Assembly (NCBI GenBank): GCA_964535305.1
Contig: CAZHTF010000004.1
Span: 1-64,000 of the forward strand
Length of the DNA: 64,000 nucleotides
Source of the DNA: CAZHTF01 sp964535305
Lineage (GTDB): Bacteria > Planctomycetota > Phycisphaerae > UBA1845 > Fen-1342
Direction of reading: 5' to 3'
Part shown: positions 9,045 to 17,995 of the stretch, piece by piece
Numbering within the stretch: the stretch's first letter is position 1
Layout of the letters: every line of letters begins with the position of its first letter
The notes under the pieces: generated by a model
Told to the model about the DNA's origin: nothing
What the model saw: the letters and a program-made list of their open reading frames with translations, nothing else
Database searches by the model: none
Made by a program: the position numbers and the translations under genes

Positions 9045-10048
9045 GCCAGCCGCTGCCGGTCGCGGTGGTGGGCGCGGGGCACATGGGCCGCCACCACGTG
9101 CGGATTTATTCGAAGATGTCCGCGGTGAAGCTGGTCGCGGTGGTCGATCAGAACCTAGAGCGTGCCCGCGCGCTGGCCGAGCCGCTGGGCCTGCCGGCGG
9201 TTGAGGCGATCACACCGGCGCTGGGCGACCTGGCGGCTGTCAGCGTGGCCGTCCCGACCGTGCATCACCTGGCGGTCGCCAAGCCGCTGATCGAGCGTGG
9301 CATCGCGGTGCTGATTGAAAAACCGCTGGCGCCCGATGCGGCCACGGCCCGCGAGATTGTCGAGCTTTCGCGGCGCTACAACGCGATCGTGCAGGTCGGG
9401 CATACCGAGCGCTTCAACCCGGCGGTGCGCGCGGTGGAGCGGCTCGGGCTGCGACCGAAATTCGTCGAAGCCCATCGCATCAGCCCGTTCACGTTCCGCT
9501 CGGCGGATGTGGGCGTGGTCTTCGACATGATGATCCACGACATCGACATCGTGCTGCACCTGGTTCGCGACCGCGTGGCGCGGGTCGACGCGGTCGGCGT
9601 GGACGTGCTCGGCAAGCACGAAGATATCGCCAACGCACGCGTCAGCTTCGCCGGCGGGGCGGTGGCGAACCTGACCGGCTCGCGGCTGGCGCTCAAGACC
9701 GAGCGCAAGCTGCGGATCTTCTGCGAAGACGCGTACATCTCGCTCGACTACCAGAAAAAAGTCGGCATCGTCATCACCAAGGACAAAAACCTCGACCTGA
9801 TCAAGTTCGCCCGCGAGCGGAACTTCGAAAGCCTCGCCGATCTGGCCGGGGTTGACTTTGGCAAGATGATTCAGGTCGAGCCGCTGGCGATCGACGATCA
9901 GGATCCGCTCTCCGCCGAGCTCGAAGCCTTTGTGCACGCCACCCGCTCGCGGACGCCACCGCCGGTATCAGCGGCAGACGGTCTGGCCGCGGTCGAACTG
10001 GCCGAGCAGATTGTCAGCGCGGCCCAGCGGCATGATTGGAATCGTTAA
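9041..10048 (+). CDS. Gfo/Idh/MocA-family NAD(P)-dependent oxidoreductase
   Basis: The Rossmann domain begins VAVVGAGHMGRHH (GxGxxG). EKPLAPD is the family Lys-Pro motif, and the C-terminal alpha/beta domain has HDIDIVLHLV. At 335 aa it is complete. Position at the end of the lpx operon, with a 4-base overlap to lpxA, suggests a role in modifying or making an LPS sugar nucleotide. The GnnA enzymes that oxidise UDP-GlcNAc for diamino lipid A belong to this family and lie near lpxA, but no GnnB-type aminotransferase is seen here, so the substrate is open. Confidence 0.8.
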   Translation: MSQPLPVAVVGAGHMGRHHVRIYSKMSAVKLVAVVDQNLERARALAEPLGLPAVEAITPALGDLAAVSVAVPTVHHLAVAKPLIERGIAVLIEKPLAPDAATAREIVELSRRYNAIVQVGHTERFNPAVRAVERLGLRPKFVEAHRISPFTFRSADVGVVFDMMIHDIDIVLHLVRDRVARVDAVGVDVLGKHEDIANARVSFAGGAVANLTGSRLALKTERKLRIFCEDAYISLDYQKKVGIVITKDKNLDLIKFARERNFESLADLAGVDFGKMIQVEPLAIDDQDPLSAELEAFVHATRSRTPPPVSAADGLAAVELAEQIVSAAQRHDWNR

Positions 10049-10109
10049 ACGCCGACGGCAGCGTCTGATTCAGAGCCCGACCGTGAGAAGCGATCGGTCA
10101 CACAGGACA

Positions 10110-10138
10110 TTGCGCGCGTCTGAAATCTGAGCGCGCAA
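10110..10138 (+). terminator. Inverted repeat after the lpx operon, possible terminator
   Basis: Perfect 8-base arms TTGCGCGC (10110-10117) and GCGCGCAA (10131-10138) with a 13-base loop, 61 bases after the oxidoreductase stop. No T-run follows on the plus strand, so intrinsic termination is uncertain. The rest of the 264-base gap (10049-10312) holds a -10-like TACAAT at 10193-10198 and nothing else recognisable. Confidence 0.4.
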
Positions 10139-10312
10139 AACCCGCGATCGCATCACGGCCGAGCCGCGCATCGCCGCGCCGCGGATTCCCGCTACAATGC
10201 CCTGCGTTAGATTCCGCACACGCGACGCGGCCGGGCGGTCAGGCCGACGCGTGCTGGCTCAGATTCAGCGGCGGCCGGTCCGCCACCACCAGACGAACGG
10301 AAAGGATGCCCC

Positions 10313-11776
10313 TTGCGAATCGCACTGGTAAATCCGATTACGCGCCGCACGCAGGGTTATCACACGGTCGGCAGCTACATCCCGCAACTCGGGCTGCAGG
10401 TGCTGGCCGAGCGCGTGCCTGACGGGCATCACGTTGACATCATCGACGAAGTCTTCGGCACGGACGCCACGAACGATTTGATCCGCCGCGGCGGCTACGA
10501 TCTGGTCGCGATCACGTCCTACACCAGCGGCGCGACGCGCGCGTACGAGATCGCCCGCTCCTGCCGCAAGCACGGCATCAAGACCATCTTCGGCGGTCCG
10601 CACGCTTCCGCCGCGCCGGACGAAGCCGGGCCGCATTTCGACTCGGTTGCGATTGGCGAATGTGACGAAATTTGGCCCGAGATCATTCGCGACGCCCAGG
10701 CGAACCGGCTCGCGCCGCGCTATCGCGGCGAGCTGTCAGACCTGGAGAAGACCGGGCTCGGCCGCGCCAAACAGCGGCAGCAGCCGATCAATGGGCGCTA
10801 CAGCGTCTCGGCGATCCAGACCTCGCGCGGCTGTCCAGTGGGCTGCGAGTATTGCTCGGTGACGCAGTTCAACGGCGCGCCCATTCGCCGCCGCCGCATC
10901 GCCGACATCCTGGACGAGTGGAATCAGACTACGCGGCCGTTCACGTTCGTGGTGGACGACAATTTTTTTGGCGTCGGCCCCAAGCACGCCGAGTGGGCCA
11001 AGGAGCTGCTGCGGGCGATCATCCGCCACGGCAAGCGGCGGATGTGGTTCAGCCAGACGACGATCAACATGGGCGACGATGCCGAGGGCCTTCGCTTGGC
11101 GTATCGCGCCGGCTGCCGCGGCATGCTGATCGGCTTCGAGACATTCAACGCCCAGACGCTCAAGGAGTATCACAAGGGCATCAACCGCAACAACCTCTCG
11201 CGCTACCAGCAACTGGTCAACTCGTTTCACAAGGCCGGCATCGCGATCTTCGGCGGCTTCATCATCGGCTCGGATCAGGACACGCCCGAGACCGTCGCGG
11301 ACACGGCCCTCGCGGCGGTGAAGCTGGGTGTTGACATTGTTCAGATCACCAATCTCACGCCCTTGCCGGGCACGAAGATGTACGACCGCTATCGCGCTGA
11401 GGGCCGGCTGATCGCCGAGAATTACCCGGACGATTGGGAGCGCTACACGTTCGTCGAGACCGTCTACCAGCCCAAGAACATGACGCCGCGCGAGCTGGAC
11501 GAAGCCATCTACGAGCTGCGGCACGCGGCCGCCCGCGAGAATTGGGTCTGGAAGCGGGCCGTTCGCACGCTGCTGCGGACGCGCTCGCTGACGACGGCGC
11601 TGTTTGTGCACGGCATGAACCAGGGCTGGAAGCGGATGGCCAAGATTCAGGCCCCGCATGACGCGCGGCGTTTCGGCTTCACGCCGCACTACTCGCCGCG
11701 CCTGGCCAAGATTATCGATGCATTTCGCATGCACCTGCTGGGCGACCTGTCGCAGGTCATTTCGAGCGCGAAGTAG
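10313..11776 (+). CDS. B12-binding-domain radical SAM protein
   Basis: Residues 1 to about 140 form a cobalamin-binding-like Rossmann domain (IALVNPITRR, GGPHASAAPDEA). Residues from about 160 form the radical SAM core with the 4Fe-4S motif CPVGCEYC, then DDNFFG and GFETFN, typical of class B enzymes such as the BchE/HpnP/P-methylase type. A C-terminal extension of about 90 residues follows. Starts with TTG at 10313 behind an AAGGA site. It is followed after 23 bases by the rhodanese gene. The substrate is not deducible. Confidence 0.8.
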   Translation: MRIALVNPITRRTQGYHTVGSYIPQLGLQVLAERVPDGHHVDIIDEVFGTDATNDLIRRGGYDLVAITSYTSGATRAYEIARSCRKHGIKTIFGGPHASAAPDEAGPHFDSVAIGECDEIWPEIIRDAQANRLAPRYRGELSDLEKTGLGRAKQRQQPINGRYSVSAIQTSRGCPVGCEYCSVTQFNGAPIRRRRIADILDEWNQTTRPFTFVVDDNFFGVGPKHAEWAKELLRAIIRHGKRRMWFSQTTINMGDDAEGLRLAYRAGCRGMLIGFETFNAQTLKEYHKGINRNNLSRYQQLVNSFHKAGIAIFGGFIIGSDQDTPETVADTALAAVKLGVDIVQITNLTPLPGTKMYDRYRAEGRLIAENYPDDWERYTFVETVYQPKNMTPRELDEAIYELRHAAARENWVWKRAVRTLLRTRSLTTALFVHGMNQGWKRMAKIQAPHDARRFGFTPHYSPRLAKIIDAFRMHLLGDLSQVISSAK

Positions 11777-11799
11777 AGTTTTGCGACGGAGCCCCGCGC

Positions 11800-12120
11800 A
11801 TGCGTGTGATCGAACTGGATGCGAGCGAAGCACATCTCCGCGTTTCGCGGCACGGCGCGCTGCTGCTGGATTGTCGCGAACCTGATGAGCTGGCCATCGC
11901 GCGCATCCCAGGCGCGACGCACATCCCCATGGGCGATATTCCGGCGAGCCTGGAGCGCCTGCCGCGACACGCCGAGATCATCGTCTTCTGTCACCACGGC
12001 ATGCGCAGTTATCACACCGCGCAGTTCCTCGCCGAGAACGGCTATACGAACGTGAGTAGCCTACGCGGCGGGATCGAGGCCTGGTCGGCGGAGATTGATC
12101 CGAGCATACCGCGCTACTGA
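11800..12120 (+). CDS. Single-domain rhodanese-like sulfurtransferase
   Basis: A 106-aa rhodanese domain with LLDCREPDELAIARIPGA and the active-site loop CHHGMRS, whose Cys would carry a persulfide. The length matches GlpE-like single-domain proteins. It sits 23 bases downstream of the radical SAM gene and may be cotranscribed. It has no signal peptide, so is expected in the cytosol. The sulfur acceptor is unknown. Confidence 0.85.
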   Translation: MRVIELDASEAHLRVSRHGALLLDCREPDELAIARIPGATHIPMGDIPASLERLPRHAEIIVFCHHGMRSYHTAQFLAENGYTNVSSLRGGIEAWSAEIDPSIPRY

Positions 12121-12269
12121 TCGCCGCGACGCATCGAGGCCGCGAATCCCTTGTCTCTAACACCGGCTCACGCTAACGTCCGCTCGTCGATCTAGCCGAA
12201 TATGCTTGGGGATCTACCTGAGCAGGGATCCGGCCGGCAGTCAACGCACTTTATCCACTGGGTGTTTGC

Positions 12270-13649
12270 TTGAGCACTGCTTCGAGCGCCGTTTCTGCGC
12301 CGACCTCCGCCACTCCGGCGTCCGGGGCGGCGGGCTACTCCGCGGCGCAGCTCCAATTCGCGCGGATTCGACTGGGCCGCTTCGCCTGGCTGCTGGCGCA
12401 GCTTGCGCTGTTGCTATTCATCTTCCATGCGCACAATGTGCAGAGCCGCAGCTTCTTCTTACTGAGCTGCCTGACGTTCGGCGGCTTTGTGCTGCACTAC
12501 TTCACGCCGCTGGCGTGGAAGAGGGCCGCGTTCATCCTGCTATCGCTGCTGTGCGGGTATGTCATGGTGGCGCACGCCGACCCGTGGGCCAGCGTTGGCA
12601 TCGTGCAGTACGTGGCCACCGGCATCTTTCTGGTCGGGCTGCTGCTGCTGGCGGTGACGTTCTGGGCGGTGCTGAACGCGCCGCTTCCGTTCAGCGTGCG
12701 GATCGGCGTAGTGCTGGCGATCACCGGCGTGCTGGGATATGCGCGGGTCGCAGGCGATCTGCTGTCCGATGCGCAGTGGCGCGTGCTGGGCGGCCTGTTC
12801 ATGTTCCGGATGTTCCTGTACGTCTACGAAATCTGGACCCGCAAGCAGCGGCAATCCCTGCAGGACTTCAGCGCTTATTTCCTGCTGCTGCCCAACTTTC
12901 ACTTCAATCTGTTTCCGGTGATCGACTACGACACGTTCAAGAAGAGCTGGTTTAGCGCGGACATCCACGAGACCGCGCAGCGCGGCATCGACTGGATGGT
13001 GCGCGGCACGATCCAGCTCTGCCTGTTTCGGCTGATCTATCACCGCGTTGCGATCGGGCCCGACCAGGTCGTCAGCTTGCTGACGCTCTGCCAGTTCATC
13101 TTCCCCGCGTACCTGATGTATATGCAGGTTTCCGGGCAGTTCCACATCATCATCGGAATGCTGCATCTGTTCGGCTGGCGCCTGCCCGAAACCAACCGCA
13201 ACTATCTGCTGGCCGAGAGCTTCACGGACTTCTGGCGGCGGATCAACATCTACTGGAAGGACTTCATGGTGAAGTGCTTCTACTACCCGACCTACTTCCG
13301 CCTGCGAAAGACAAACGAAAAACTCGCGCTGGTGACCGCCACGCTGGTGGTCTTCATCGTCACCACGCTGCTGCACGGCTACCAGACCTTCTGGCTGCTG
13401 GGGAGTTTCCGCGTCAGTGGGCCGGATGCCGTCTTCTGGGGAACGCTGGGCGTGCTGGTGCTCTTCGGCGTGCTGCGGCAATCGGCCAAGCGGGCCAAGC
13501 AGCCGCCGCAAAGCGCCTGGTACGCCGGCCTGCGGCGGGTGCTCTCGACGTTGGGGGTGTACGTGTTCATCTCCGTGCTCTGGTCGATGTGGAGCAGCCC
13601 GAGCCTGACGGACTGGTGGGACGCGGTGGCATTCTGGAAGCGCGCATGA
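12270..13649 (+). CDS. MBOAT-family membrane acyltransferase (DltB/AlgI-like)
   Basis: A 459-aa protein with about ten hydrophobic segments. The C-terminal half contains NIYWKDFMVKCFYYP and TTLLHGYQ, the latter providing the conserved MBOAT histidine. MBOAT proteins such as DltB and AlgI pass an acyl group from a cytosolic carrier to an extracytosolic acceptor. It starts with TTG at 12270, with an Ala/Ser/Thr-rich leader, and its stop overlaps the ATG of the first SGNH gene (ATGA). The downstream carrier protein and adenylation enzyme make DltB the better analogy. Confidence 0.82.
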   Translation: MSTASSAVSAPTSATPASGAAGYSAAQLQFARIRLGRFAWLLAQLALLLFIFHAHNVQSRSFFLLSCLTFGGFVLHYFTPLAWKRAAFILLSLLCGYVMVAHADPWASVGIVQYVATGIFLVGLLLLAVTFWAVLNAPLPFSVRIGVVLAITGVLGYARVAGDLLSDAQWRVLGGLFMFRMFLYVYEIWTRKQRQSLQDFSAYFLLLPNFHFNLFPVIDYDTFKKSWFSADIHETAQRGIDWMVRGTIQLCLFRLIYHRVAIGPDQVVSLLTLCQFIFPAYLMYMQVSGQFHIIIGMLHLFGWRLPETNRNYLLAESFTDFWRRINIYWKDFMVKCFYYPTYFRLRKTNEKLALVTATLVVFIVTTLLHGYQTFWLLGSFRVSGPDAVFWGTLGVLVLFGVLRQSAKRAKQPPQSAWYAGLRRVLSTLGVYVFISVLWSMWSSPSLTDWWDAVAFWKRA

Positions 13650-14824
13650 TCTGGAACGGCGGGCGTCCGAGCCTTTTGGAGCGGAATCTGGGTATTTTGC
13701 TGCTGTTCACCGTTGCTGGCTTGTCGCTGCTCGTCGACGTTCGGCTGCTGGGCCCGTTGGCGCTGCGGCTGGCCGACGATATCCGCAACGATGGACCGAA
13801 TGGGGCCGATCGCGATCGGTTGACCGAGGACTACTACCAGGAACTTATGACGCCCAATCCGGACGCCGGGCTGGGCTGGCCCGAGCGCGCCGCGCGGATT
13901 GCACTCGGCGACGCGGCCAAGATCGTCGCTCCCGAGCCCTGGACGGCCCTTCCGATCACGCGGCCGCTGAGGGGACCCTTGCCGCGTGAGCTTGTGCCGA
14001 ACATGCGTGTGACGCACGCGGGCGTCGACGTCGTCACGAATTGCTGGGGAATGCGCGACGACGACTACGCAATGGAGAAGCCGCCTGGCACCTTTCGGAT
14101 TGCGTTGATCGGCGCGTCCAACGATGTCGGCTGGGGCGTTCCGCACGGCGCGTGCTACGAAGCGCTGCTTGAAGATCGACTGAACCGCGAGTTCGGTGGA
14201 CGCGGGCGCTATCGGCGCTACGAGATTTTGAATTTCTCGGTCCCGGGTTTCACGATGCTCGAGTTTCCCCTGGTGGCCCGCGAGCGCGTGTTGCAGTTCG
14301 ACCCCGACCTGATCTTCGTCGCTACAAACGTCACGGATTTCCGCACGCGCGTTGTCGCGCGACTCGCGGATCGCGTTCAGCAGGAAATGCCGATGCCGGA
14401 TGATCAGACTCTGACTTGGGTTCGCGAGTGCGGTGCGAACTCAAGCATGCTAAACGCAGAGATTCGGCGAAAGCTGAACCCGTATCGCGAGTCGTTCTAT
14501 GAGCACGCCTTGCGGAAGTTCTCCGATCTGTCACAAACGGCGCACCTGCCGGTCGTTGTGCTCGTGCTTCGCCTCGAGACCGGCACCGCGGCTCACCCGA
14601 AACTGAACTGGATCGCCAGCACTGCCGAACGTCACAACCTGCGGGTGATTCGAGCGTTCGACAGCCTGCGCGGACGCACAGCGACGGAGGTGTACATTGA
14701 TCCACGGGCCGACCAGCACCCAACCGAACTTGCCCACCACCTGATCGCGCACGAGCTCTTTGAGCAACTGCGCGCGGATCCCCGCTTGCTCGAAATCGTG
14801 GTCGGGGGCGACCTGGCTTCATAG
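13646..14824 (+). CDS. Membrane-anchored SGNH-hydrolase-like protein (DltD-role candidate, copy 1)
   Basis: A 392-aa protein with an N-terminal membrane anchor (about residues 14-38) and an extracytosolic SGNH fold. ALIGASNDVGWGV is block I, with the Ser kept although the usual preceding Asp is Ala, and DPRADQHPTELAHHLIA holds the Asp-x-x-His dyad. It also shares IRNDGPN and NSWGMR-like (NCWGMRDDD) segments with the next gene. The ATG at 13646 overlaps the MBOAT stop. DltD/AlgX-type SGNH proteins work with MBOAT partners at the membrane. Confidence 0.75.
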   Translation: MIWNGGRPSLLERNLGILLLFTVAGLSLLVDVRLLGPLALRLADDIRNDGPNGADRDRLTEDYYQELMTPNPDAGLGWPERAARIALGDAAKIVAPEPWTALPITRPLRGPLPRELVPNMRVTHAGVDVVTNCWGMRDDDYAMEKPPGTFRIALIGASNDVGWGVPHGACYEALLEDRLNREFGGRGRYRRYEILNFSVPGFTMLEFPLVARERVLQFDPDLIFVATNVTDFRTRVVARLADRVQQEMPMPDDQTLTWVRECGANSSMLNAEIRRKLNPYRESFYEHALRKFSDLSQTAHLPVVVLVLRLETGTAAHPKLNWIASTAERHNLRVIRAFDSLRGRTATEVYIDPRADQHPTELAHHLIAHELFEQLRADPRLLEIVVGGDLAS

Positions 14825-14839
14825 GTCGGAGGCGCCTGA

Positions 14840-15991
14840 ATGATTCCCAGCAATTCTCAAAACTGGTCCTGCGTCGCGCGGTTCTGCGTATTGCCGCTGC
14901 TGACGATCGCCGCGCTGGTCGGCGATGGAAACGCGCTGATCGATACGCTGCGCAACGACGGCCCCAATACCGCCCAAAAGGACCACCTCACCAAGAACTA
15001 CTACCAGAGCCTGCTGGAAGGCTCCGGCTCCTCGGCCGACGCACGCACGCTCAGCCTCGCCCGGCGACTGACCGGCGTCTCCGCGGCCAAGCGCGCCTTC
15101 GAAGTCTGGCAGGAGAACCCGATCAGCCGCGCCTGCGACGGATTCCTCACGCACGAGATCGTGCCGAATTTCGAGTCCACGCACGCCGGCGCGATCGTCC
15201 GCAGCAATCGCTGGGGCATGCGTGGCGACGACGTACAGCTCGAGAAACCGCCTGGTGTTTTCCGCATCGCGCTGCTGGGTTCGTCAAACGACATCGGCTG
15301 GGGCGTGTCCAACGAGGACACCTACGGCCAGCGGCTGGCCAAGCTTTTGAACGCGCGCAACGACGGGCGCCGCTATGAGCTGCTCAATTTCTCCGTTCCG
15401 GATTATTCCCTGCCCGAGCAGCTCTGGGTGCTCGAGCACCGCGCCCTGTCTTTCTCGCCCGATCTCATCCTGCTCGCGACCAACCTGACGACCTACCGCG
15501 CTCAGGTGACCAAGAGCCTCGCCGAGCGCGTCAAGAAACAGCGCCCGCTGCACTACGACTTCTTGGCGCAGATCGTGGCCCGCGCCGGCGTGAGCGCCGC
15601 CGACCGCACCAGCGATGTCGTCGACGCGCTGCTGCCGTTCCGCGCCGCGCTCTACGAGGGCGCCTTCGACGAGCTCCGCCGCATTCGCGTCGCCACGGGT
15701 GTCCCGATCGCGATCGTCGTGATGCGGCTGGAAGCCGGCGGCTCGCTGCATCCGCGGTTGAGCTGGATCGTCGAGGCCGCGCGCCGCCGCGACTTGCCCG
15801 CGCTGTCCGTGTTCGACGCTTTCGCCGAGCGCCCGGCCAGCCAGCTCTATCGCGATCCCGCCGCCGATCATCATCCGACCGCCGCCGCGCATGGCTGGAT
15901 TGCCCAGGAAATTCTGGCCGATATGCTTGCGGAACAGCGGCTTCGCGAGTTGTTCCGCGCGCCGCCCGAGTTCATCAAGAGCGGAGATTGA
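14840..15991 (+). CDS. Membrane-anchored SGNH-hydrolase-like protein (copy 2)
   Basis: A paralogue of the preceding gene (383 aa) with the same order: hydrophobic N-terminus, LRNDGPN, VRSNRWGMRGDD, LLGSSNDIGWGV (block I Ser) and DPAADHHPTAAAHGWIA (Asp/His dyad). A strong GGAGG ribosome site precedes the ATG at 14840. Tandem duplication within one operon suggests the two copies act as a pair or on two acceptors. Four bases separate it from the carrier protein gene. Confidence 0.75.
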   Translation: MIPSNSQNWSCVARFCVLPLLTIAALVGDGNALIDTLRNDGPNTAQKDHLTKNYYQSLLEGSGSSADARTLSLARRLTGVSAAKRAFEVWQENPISRACDGFLTHEIVPNFESTHAGAIVRSNRWGMRGDDVQLEKPPGVFRIALLGSSNDIGWGVSNEDTYGQRLAKLLNARNDGRRYELLNFSVPDYSLPEQLWVLEHRALSFSPDLILLATNLTTYRAQVTKSLAERVKKQRPLHYDFLAQIVARAGVSAADRTSDVVDALLPFRAALYEGAFDELRRIRVATGVPIAIVVMRLEAGGSLHPRLSWIVEAARRRDLPALSVFDAFAERPASQLYRDPAADHHPTAAAHGWIAQEILADMLAEQRLRELFRAPPEFIKSGD

Positions 15992-15994
15992 CCA

Positions 15995-16249
15995 ATGCCC
16001 GCATCTCGCCCGGAGATCGCCGAGAAAGTCCGCGGCTACATATTGCAGGAGTTCCTGCCTGGCGAGTCGCCGCAGAACCTGCGCGACGATACGCCGCTCA
16101 AGAGCTCGAGCATTCTTGACTCCGTTTCCACGCTGCAACTGGTGACGTTCGTCGAGACCACCTTCAACATTACGGTCGAGCCGCACGAGGCCGCCGGCGA
16201 CTTCGACCGCATCGGCGACATTGCCGCGCTGGTCGAGCGCAAGCTGTGA
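15995..16249 (+). CDS. Acyl/peptidyl carrier protein (DltC-role candidate)
   Basis: An 84-aa carrier protein with LDSVSTLQLV, where the Ser after Asp is the expected 4'-phosphopantetheine site (DSxxxL), in an acidic helical bundle. Its stop overlaps the GTG start of the adenylation enzyme (GTGA), so the two are translationally coupled. By analogy with DltC it would carry the activated amino acid or acyl group to the MBOAT protein. Confidence 0.85.
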   Translation: MPASRPEIAEKVRGYILQEFLPGESPQNLRDDTPLKSSSILDSVSTLQLVTFVETTFNITVEPHEAAGDFDRIGDIAALVERKL

Positions 16250-17811
16250 ACCCCGCCATGAGCTGCGAGCGGCTGGACGGCCTGCTGGCGCACTGGGCCG
16301 CTCAGACGCCTGCGGCCCTCGCCGTCGAAGACACGCCCGGACGAACGCTTTCGTACGCGGCGCTGGACGACCTTGTCGCGCGCCTGGCCACGGCGCTGCG
16401 CGCCAGCGGCGTTGTTCGCGGCGATCGCGTCGGCATCTGCATGCCCAAGAGCATCAACTCGCTGGCTTGCGTCCTCGCCGCGCTGCGGGCCGGGGCTGCG
16501 TATGTCCCGGTCGATTATTCCGCGCCCGCCGAACGCAACCGCTTCATCTTCAGCAACTGCCAGGCGCGCGTCATCTGCACCGACGAGCCGCGAGCCGCCG
16601 CGCTGCGCGGCAGCGGAAATGAAGCCCCCGCGCCGCTGCTGGTCTTCCCCGGCGCCGCAACCGAGCAGGTCGGGGCGGCGTGGATCGATTCCCAGCCGCC
16701 GCTGCGACCCGACGACACGCGCGCCGCGCCCAGCGACCTGGCCTACATCCTGTACACCTCCGGCTCGACCGGCGTTCCCAAAGGTGTGATGCACTCGCAC
16801 GCCAGCGCGCTGAGCTTCGTCTACTGGTCGATGCGGACCTTCGCTCCGACCGCCGCCGACCGCTTCAGCAGCCACGCGCCGTTTCACTTTGATCTCTCGA
16901 TCCTGGACCTGTACGTTCCGATGACGGTCGGGGCCGCGGTGGTGCTGGTCGAGGAAGAGCTGGGCAAACAGCCGCACTTGCTGGCGCCGTTCATCGCGGA
17001 CAAGCGCATCAGCATTTGGTATTCGGTGCCTTCGATCCTGGCGCTGCTGGCCCAGTTCGGCAAGCTCGAGAAGCACGACTACGCCGCGCTGCGGACGGTG
17101 CTGTTCGCAGGCGAGGTGTTCCCGGTCAAGCACCTGCGCGCGCTGCAGAGCGCCTGGCCGCGTCCGACATTCTGGAACCTGTACGGCCCGACCGAGACCA
17201 ACGTGTGCACGTACTACCGCGCGCCGGCGCAGCTCCCGCCGGAGCAGACCGCGCCGCTGCCGATCGGGCGGCTCTGCGAAAATTGTCGCGGGCTGGTGCT
17301 GGATGAGCAGATGCAGGCGGTGCCGGCCGGGGCCGAGGGCGTGCTGTATGTTCATCAATCCGGACCGGTGATGCTGGGCTACTGGAATCTGCCGGAGAAC
17401 AACGCCAAGGCGTTCTACGTCGACGCCGACGGGCAGCGCTGGTATCACACCGGCGATGTGGTTCACCAGGATGCCGCGGGCGATTACATCTTCGTCGGCC
17501 GGCGTGATCGCATGGTGAAGCGCCGCGGCTATCGCATCGAGCTGGGCGAGATCGAAGCCGCGCTCTATAAGCACCCGCAGATTCGCGAGGCCGCCGCCAT
17601 CGCCCGCGAACGGTCCGACGGCGTGCAGATCGCGGTGTATCTGAGCTCGCGCGACTCCGCCGCCTTGTCGCCGATCGCGCTCAAGCAGTTCAGCGCCGCG
17701 AACCTGCCGGCGTACATGATCCCCGATCGCTTTGAACTGCTGCCCGACCTGCCGCGCACCTCGACCGGCAAGGTCGATTACCAGGCGCTGGTACGGCTGG
17801 CCAGCGCGTAA
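16246..17811 (+). CDS. Amino-acid adenylation enzyme (DltA-role candidate)
   Basis: A 521-aa stand-alone adenylation domain that would activate a substrate with ATP and load it on the upstream carrier protein. Core motifs are intact: YTSGSTGVPKGV (A3), NLYGPTETNVC (A5), YHTGDVV (A7), KRRGYRIELGEIE (A8) and the catalytic lysine in PRTSTGKVDY (A10). No condensation or carrier domain is fused. The DltA assignment rests on its place with an MBOAT, SGNH and carrier gene. D-alanine is the obvious guess but other amino or hydroxy acids are possible. Confidence 0.8.
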   Translation: MNPAMSCERLDGLLAHWAAQTPAALAVEDTPGRTLSYAALDDLVARLATALRASGVVRGDRVGICMPKSINSLACVLAALRAGAAYVPVDYSAPAERNRFIFSNCQARVICTDEPRAAALRGSGNEAPAPLLVFPGAATEQVGAAWIDSQPPLRPDDTRAAPSDLAYILYTSGSTGVPKGVMHSHASALSFVYWSMRTFAPTAADRFSSHAPFHFDLSILDLYVPMTVGAAVVLVEEELGKQPHLLAPFIADKRISIWYSVPSILALLAQFGKLEKHDYAALRTVLFAGEVFPVKHLRALQSAWPRPTFWNLYGPTETNVCTYYRAPAQLPPEQTAPLPIGRLCENCRGLVLDEQMQAVPAGAEGVLYVHQSGPVMLGYWNLPENNAKAFYVDADGQRWYHTGDVVHQDAAGDYIFVGRRDRMVKRRGYRIELGEIEAALYKHPQIREAAAIARERSDGVQIAVYLSSRDSAALSPIALKQFSAANLPAYMIPDRFELLPDLPRTSTGKVDYQALVRLASA

Positions 17812-17995
17812 CGTCGCCGAAGCAGACAAGCGCCTCGCCCGGCTACGCGTTTGGACCGAGACTGGAGAGCCGACGCGGGGTGCTACACGCCACTCGGCTG
17901 CGCCGCATCCACAAGGTCATCGAATGCATACTGCAAGGCATGGCGGTATCCTTGTCGTTTGACGCCACCCGTCGGCGCGAGGCCGGAGGTTTCCC

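Noticed and set aside
9041..10048. Assignment of the lpx-linked oxidoreductase as GnnA
   Set aside because: No GnnB-like aminotransferase is present and the family has many substrates; kept as a generic call.
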